Origin: a virus
DNA: 33,717 bases
Reading direction: 5' to 3' (one strand)
IMG/VR virus record: IMGVR_UViG_3300026519_000043
Location: 1 to 33,717 of that record
Shown: piece by piece, positions 31,121 through 33,717 of the stretch
Position numbering within the stretch: position 1 is the first letter of the stretch
How the letters are laid out: each line of letters opens with the position of its first letter
Notes under the pieces: generated by a model
Told to the model about the DNA's origin: nothing
Database searches by the model: none
Seen by the model: the letters and a program-made list of their open reading frames with translations, nothing else
Translations under genes and position numbers: made by a program

Positions 31121-31141
31121 CACTTACCTCCTATAAAATTA

Positions 31142-31210
31142 CTCCACACTGGTAGCCCCTCTGTGTTATAATGTCCTGCCACAAAACAAAAAACAAAAGG
31201 AGCCACCACT
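31142..31210 (+). promoter_or_regulatory. Promoter and leader, copy 1 (KTSC gene)
   Basis: Consensus -10 TATAAT (31167-31172) and leader ACAAAAGGAGCCACCACT before the ATG. Nearly the same block precedes the gene at 32238. Lies face to face with the start region of the Ner-like gene. Confidence 0.65.
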
Positions 31211-31414
31211 ATGGACATGATACGCGTACATTCCACAGCCATCCGTGCTATCGGATACGACCCAGAAACCTCTAAAATGAAAATAGCCTTTATCACTAGT
31301 GGTACATACACTTACTGTCGTGTACCACCTACACTATTTGAAGCCTTTTTAAAAGCTTCATCAAAAGGCATCTTCTACAAAAAACACATCGCTAAGAGAT
31401 ACCAATGTTTTTAA
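31211..31414 (+). CDS. KTSC-domain protein
   Basis: 67 residues: VHSTAIRAIGYDPETSKMKIAF (about 5-26), TYTYCRVPPTLFEAFLKASSKGIFYKKHIAKRY. This is a full KTSC domain (S..I..IGYD...L.V.F..G..Y.Y..VP...F..L..A.S.G.Y....I...Y). Such small proteins are common on phages and next to lysyl-tRNA synthetase genes; function unknown. It runs against the early operon, like the repressor, and has its own promoter, so it is probably expressed in the lysogen. Its last 23 bases overlap the 3' end of the opposing HTH gene. Confidence 0.8.
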   Translation: MDMIRVHSTAIRAIGYDPETSKMKIAFITSGTYTYCRVPPTLFEAFLKASSKGIFYKKHIAKRYQCF

Positions 31415-31838
31415 GATATTTCTCCAATTTCGTAACCCCCGCCAATTCTGACTGGGTATTCTGTCGCCACATCAACCCTTTATCTATCAGCTTTTTTACA
31501 TGCTTATTGTCATCCCTATCAGTCATCAAACAACCATCACTAAAGCTAAGTGCCACCCCAATATCACGTAATATATTTTTGAGTTCAAGTATGTCTTTAG
31601 ATGCACCTTGTGTTGGAGCAGACGCCATCTTATGCTTATAGGATGCAACATCTATGATAGGAAACCTAATCTCTCTAGACCCAACAATAATCCAACCAGG
31701 TATATTGCGTTTCTTTTTCTTACGCTCATAGATAGTTATTGGGTGCACACCTAGCTCATCGGCTAGTTCCTTGACACTCAATACGCTCTTTCCATACTTC
31801 TTTCGAAGTTCTTTTAGAATCTTTTTTTTACCCATCAT
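31392..31838 (-). CDS. HTH DNA-binding early regulator
   Basis: 148 residues; AAGGAAG lies just before paired ATGs (31838/31835). VLSVKELADELGVHPITIYERKKKKRNIPGWIIVGSREIRFPIIDVASY (18-66) is a MerR/excisionase-type winged helix; the C-terminal 80 residues are helical with an unnamed fold. The cluster of GTTTCAC operators is right in front. Could be an excisionase-like or a middle-promoter regulator. Transcribed from the early promoter at 32.67 kb, it would be antisense to the KTSC gene. Confidence 0.6.
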   Translation of the reverse strand: MMGKKKILKELRKKYGKSVLSVKELADELGVHPITIYERKKKKRNIPGWIIVGSREIRFPIIDVASYKHKMASAPTQGASKDILELKNILRDIGVALSFSDGCLMTDRDDNKHVKKLIDKGLMWRQNTQSELAGVTKLEKYLKNIGIS

Positions 31839-31856
31839 CTTCCTTTTTATAAAGCA

Positions 31857-31962
31857 GTGAAACGTTTCACCCCTTTTTTATGTTTCACTACAAAGCCATA
31901 GTTTACGGCATTTGTAGCGTGTGAAGCACGTGAAACAAGTGAAACACATATTTTTGTTTCAC
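31857..31962. promoter_or_regulatory. Operator-like cluster of GTTTCAC sites
   Basis: Perfect palindrome GTGAAACGTTTCAC (31857-31870), then GTTTCAC 31882-31888, GTGAAAC 31930-31936 and 31939-31945, GTTTCAC 31956-31962. Placed before the HTH gene. In Mu, transposase end sites contain the similar GTTTCA core and the repressor also binds an internal enhancer; this cluster may be that kind of enhancer/operator. Confidence 0.65.
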
Positions 31963-31972
31963 GTACAAATCC

Positions 31973-32044
31973 ACAGAAGAGCCCTCGCAACATAAATTCA
32001 TGGGAGGAAGAGATCTAGGCTTTGGACACCGAGGGCTCATCTGT
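31973..32044. other. Long stem-loop of unknown role
   Basis: Arms ACAGAAGAGCCCTCG (31973-31987) and CGAGGGCTCATCTGT (32030-32044) pair in 14 of 15 positions (one A-A mismatch) around a 42-base loop. The loop has GGGAGGAAGAG, an SD-like sequence on the + strand, but no convincing gene follows. May be an RNA element of the + strand leader or of the - strand early transcript. Confidence 0.5.
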
Positions 32045-32162
32045 AGATTCAAACCATCTTGCTGCTCTCGACAACATGGTTTACTTATTAGTCTTACGCA
32101 TAGTAGTTACCTACCATGTCATCTGCCGACGCAACAGATGAGAAATGTAAAAAAACACAGTG

Positions 32163-32237
32163 CATTCACACTGATAGCCCCTTTATGTTATGATGTTATG
32201 TATCTCAAATACAACAAAAACAAAAGGAGCCATCACT
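32163..32237 (+). promoter_or_regulatory. Promoter and leader, copy 2
   Basis: TTCACACTGATAGCCCCTTT then TATGAT (32189-32194) and leader ACAAAAGGAGCCATCACT. Aligns base by base with the region at 31142, so both + strand genes share one promoter design. Confidence 0.65.
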
Positions 32238-32456
32238 ATGGACGAACTCAGCATCAGAAAACAACAACTCAGAGCTATGCACTCTGCCATCACCGAAGCA
32301 ATGCAAAGCAACACGCCAACCAAAGAAACTATCTACGCGTTTTACGAGAAGAAACTATCTCAAGCTGTGGACTTTGGTCCTCTCCCTTCTGACTACTGGG
32401 AGAGGTGGCACGACTCTCTGTACGATGACCTGGCCAAGGCTGATACAACTCCTTAA
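32238..32456 (+). CDS. Small lysogeny-expressed hypothetical protein
   Basis: 72 residues from the ATG at 32238, set by AGGAG eight bases upstream. MDELSIRKQQLRAMHSAITEAMQSN then an aromatic, acidic end (FGPLPSDYWERWHDSLYDDL). No family recognised. It has the same promoter and leader as the KTSC gene and the same direction as the repressor, so it is a moron-type gene. Its 3' 128 bases overlap a - strand gene. Confidence 0.6.
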   Translation: MDELSIRKQQLRAMHSAITEAMQSNTPTKETIYAFYEKKLSQAVDFGPLPSDYWERWHDSLYDDLAKADTTP

Positions 32457-32592
32457 TCATCATATTGAGAGGATCAATCACTAAAGTCAAAGCACCCATG
32501 GCACCACGCACACGAGACTCTTTGGCTTTAAGCTCTCTCTTGAGTTGCTTCACCTCTTTTTTAAGTCTCCTAATCTCTAACTTCTTTTTCAA
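32329..32592 (-). CDS. Coiled-coil protein, first gene of the early transcript
   Basis: 87 residues from a TTG at 32592 with AAGGA six bases upstream. Residues 2-26 are a basic/acidic coiled coil (KKLEIRRLKKEVKQLKREL). The rest is polar and probably partly disordered. It is supported by the consensus - strand promoter 67 bases upstream of the start. Its 3' part overlaps the opposing + gene, where codon constraint makes the C-terminus uncertain. Confidence 0.5.
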   Translation of the reverse strand: MKKKLEIRRLKKEVKQLKRELKAKESRVRGAMGALTLVIDPLNMMIKELYQPWPGHRTESRATSPSSQKGEDQSPQLEIVSSRKTRR

Positions 32593-32665
32593 AATATTCC
32601 TTTATTCCCACTCTAAGTGGATTTTTCTCTCACTTTCTGCTACAATCGTATGAAGTGATACGAGA

Positions 32666-32694
32666 ATTATAGGACATTTGTCTTTAAATGTCAA
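32666..32694 (-). promoter_or_regulatory. Early lytic promoter (consensus sigma70)
   Basis: On the - strand TTGACA (32694-32689), 17-base spacer, TATAAT (32671-32666): a full consensus match. Faces left into the early region and lies between the repressor gene and the early genes, the place of Mu Pe. Overlapped by the operator repeats. Confidence 0.8.
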
Positions 32695-32710
32695 GACAAA
32701 AATGACATTT
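32673..32710. promoter_or_regulatory. Nested operators of the repressor
   Basis: Perfect inverted repeat TTTGTCTT (32677-32684) / AAGACAAA (32693-32700), interleaved with GACATTT (32673-32679), AAATGTC (32686-32692) and GACATTT (32704-32710). The first and last GACATTT are 31 bases apart, about three helical turns. They cover the -35 and spacer of the early promoter. Likely bound by the S24 repressor, which would also control its own gene 23 bases away. Confidence 0.65.
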
Positions 32711-32732
32711 TGCAAAAAAATAGGATTATTAC

Positions 32733-33356
32733 ATGGATGTTAGAGAGTATTTAGATAGGAAAAAGTATGAATTTGGATTAAAAAGTGATGAGGAACTAGC
32801 CGTATACGTGGGTGTAAGCGTTGATGCAATGAACAAATGGATACAAAGAAGGACATTGCCAAAAAAATGGGAATTTATTATTGGAGAACTTACCAAAAGT
32901 CTTAATAAGTCAGGACAAAGTGAAGTCAGTGAAACAAAAAAAGACCAAAATGTTTCACTTTCTGTTTCACTACTCCAGGCAGGTGCTGGAGAAGGTGTCT
33001 ATAACTTTGAAACCCAAGAAACCCTCCTCTCTCTCAACCCCACCATCTTCTCACGCCTCACAAACCAGCAACTCACCGCCGTAGAGGTCATGGGAGACTC
33101 CATGGAGCCAGAACTCCATTCAGGAGACTACATCATCATCACACCACCATCCACAGAACGTGCCACCGAAGACGGCATCTACGCCATACGCATAGACGGC
33201 ATGGTCAAAGTCAAAGCCCTACAGTTCCTACTAGACGGACGCATAAAGATCATCTCCTACAACCGCAACTATCAAGAAGAGATCTACGACAGCACCCAAA
33301 CCCAAATAGACTTTTCTATTATAGGCAAAATGCGTATGCACCTCACCTTCAAGTAA
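32733..33356 (+). CDS. LexA/CI-type phage repressor (S24 peptidase)
   Basis: 207 residues. Residues 15-50 are an HTH (LKSDEELAVYVGVSVDAMNKWIQRRTLP). The S24 part has the likely cleavage site in LLQAGAGEG (83-87), catalytic S123 in MGDSMEPELHSGDYIII, and K161 in GMVKVKAL. It therefore should self-cleave with RecA, giving SOS-induced lysis. Mu itself has an unrelated repressor; S24 types occur in other transposable phages. AGGA lies eight bases before the ATG. The linker region of the gene (32929-32970) carries three GTTTCAC/GTGAAAC sites. Confidence 0.9.
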   Translation: MDVREYLDRKKYEFGLKSDEELAVYVGVSVDAMNKWIQRRTLPKKWEFIIGELTKSLNKSGQSEVSETKKDQNVSLSVSLLQAGAGEGVYNFETQETLLSLNPTIFSRLTNQQLTAVEVMGDSMEPELHSGDYIIITPPSTERATEDGIYAIRIDGMVKVKALQFLLDGRIKIISYNRNYQEEIYDSTQTQIDFSIIGKMRMHLTFK

Positions 33357-33717
33357 AACTGTTCTCATTCTTACCGTTTAAGTGACTTGCGTCTGCTATT
33401 GCGTCTGCTTCACGGCGTTTCACTCACTTTTGAGCCACAAAGCCCCACCACACCGAACAAAACACCACATCTAAGCCATTTTCAGTGAAACAGAGCAGTG
33501 TTTCATACCACCACCCAACATCAAAGCCCCACACATCCACACATAACCCCAAAAATCAACTAGTTCAAATAAGTTGCGTGAAACATGAACTAGCTTCACA
33601 GCTAAATAAAACCAAATAACCCCCACAAACAACGCTCTGCACGCAATTAAAGCGAAACACAACTCATTCCTTTTTTAACTGAACCCCCACACTTTCATTG
33701 GCTTGAAACATTGTTAA
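33357..33717. other. Gene-free element end with repeated binding sites
   Basis: No credible gene. Contains the right copy of the 22-bp repeat (33359-33381) and GTTTCAC-type sites at 33417-33423, 33485-33491, 33499-33505, 33578-33584 and 33704-33709. Location beyond the repressor corresponds to attL of Mu, where MuA end sites with a GTTTCA core occur. I cannot fix the exact terminus. Confidence 0.55.
33359..33381 (-). repeat. 22-bp repeat family, right-end copy
   Basis: AACGGTAAGAATGAGAACAG on the - strand, in inverted orientation to the left-end copy. Confidence 0.8.

Noticed and set aside
31117-31311. 64-codon - strand frame between Ner-like and KTSC genes
   Set aside because: It covers the + strand promoter and the KTSC start; no ribosome site; better explained as a regulatory gap.
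32000-32392. 130-codon + strand frame over the stem-loop and second leader
   Set aside because: Crosses a promoter and leader, conflicts with the gene at 32238, and its sequence looks random (H, S, Q, C-rich).
33471-33662. 63-codon - strand frame at the right end
   Set aside because: No ribosome site, lies among repeated binding sites at the presumed element end.
1-33717. CRISPR array, diversity-generating retroelement, insertion sequence, mom gene
   Set aside because: No regularly spaced direct repeats, no reverse transcriptase, no second transposase, and no Mom-like protein were seen; the GTTTCAC clusters are irregular and palindromic in part.

Overview
The window is almost entirely a transposable (Mu-like) temperate phage with a siphovirus-type tail. 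The DDE transposase with its ATPase partner (MuA/MuB), GemA, DUF3164, a MuF-type head morphogenesis protein and a Ner-like regulator identify the Mu side. Moderate AT richness, AAGGA-type ribosome binding sites and the look of several hypothetical proteins suggest a Campylobacterota host (Sulfurimonas/Sulfurovum-like). The host is an inference; no host gene is visible.

Layout, from the right end, which corresponds to the left (immunity) end of Mu. 33.36-33.72 kb is a non-coding end with repeated GTTTCAC/GTGAAAC sites. 32.7-33.4 kb carries a LexA/CI-type S24 repressor on the + strand. Facing it on the - strand is a consensus sigma70 promoter (TTGACA-N17-TATAAT) buried in inverted-repeat operators; it should start the early operon. 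30.9-32.6 kb is a control region: two small + strand genes with a duplicated promoter-leader (one KTSC-domain protein), and - strand coiled-coil, HTH and Ner-like genes. 28.0-30.9 kb holds MuA and MuB with a 20-residue membrane peptide and hairpins between them. 18.1-28.0 kb is a long - strand operon: tiny membrane proteins, DUF3164, M15 peptidase, DUF3310, a possible DciA-like protein, a RepA-like ATPase, GemA, a zinc ribbon (candidate late activator), the MuF-like protein and tail-completion genes, then an Arc-like ribbon-helix-helix gene just upstream of an AntA-type antirepressor. It ends at a strong terminator at 17.87 kb.

The late half: portal and terminase (PBSX/P2 type, with a P2 gpP-like N-terminal HTH) run rightwards from 14.97 to 17.64 kb. 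Divergent from them, a - strand late operon runs from 14.81 kb to the left end: XkdF-like protease/scaffold, major capsid, connector and tail-end proteins, tail tube, tail assembly chaperones joined by a -1 frameshift, tape measure, tail tip, fibre, lipoproteins, a permuted papain-like protein, holin, overlapping spanins and an HNH nuclease.

Working model: the repressor holds the early promoter off. On induction the early operon makes MuA/MuB for replicative transposition, then GemA, a probable late activator and the antirepressor. The two divergent late operons then build a P2/PBSX-type head and a long non-contractile tail. Most adjacent genes overlap by 1-14 bases, implying translational coupling. 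Unexplained features are a family of five nearly identical 22-bp sites (both ends, the centre, and inside two genes), a candidate small RNA at 17.86-17.97 kb, and several micro-ORFs.
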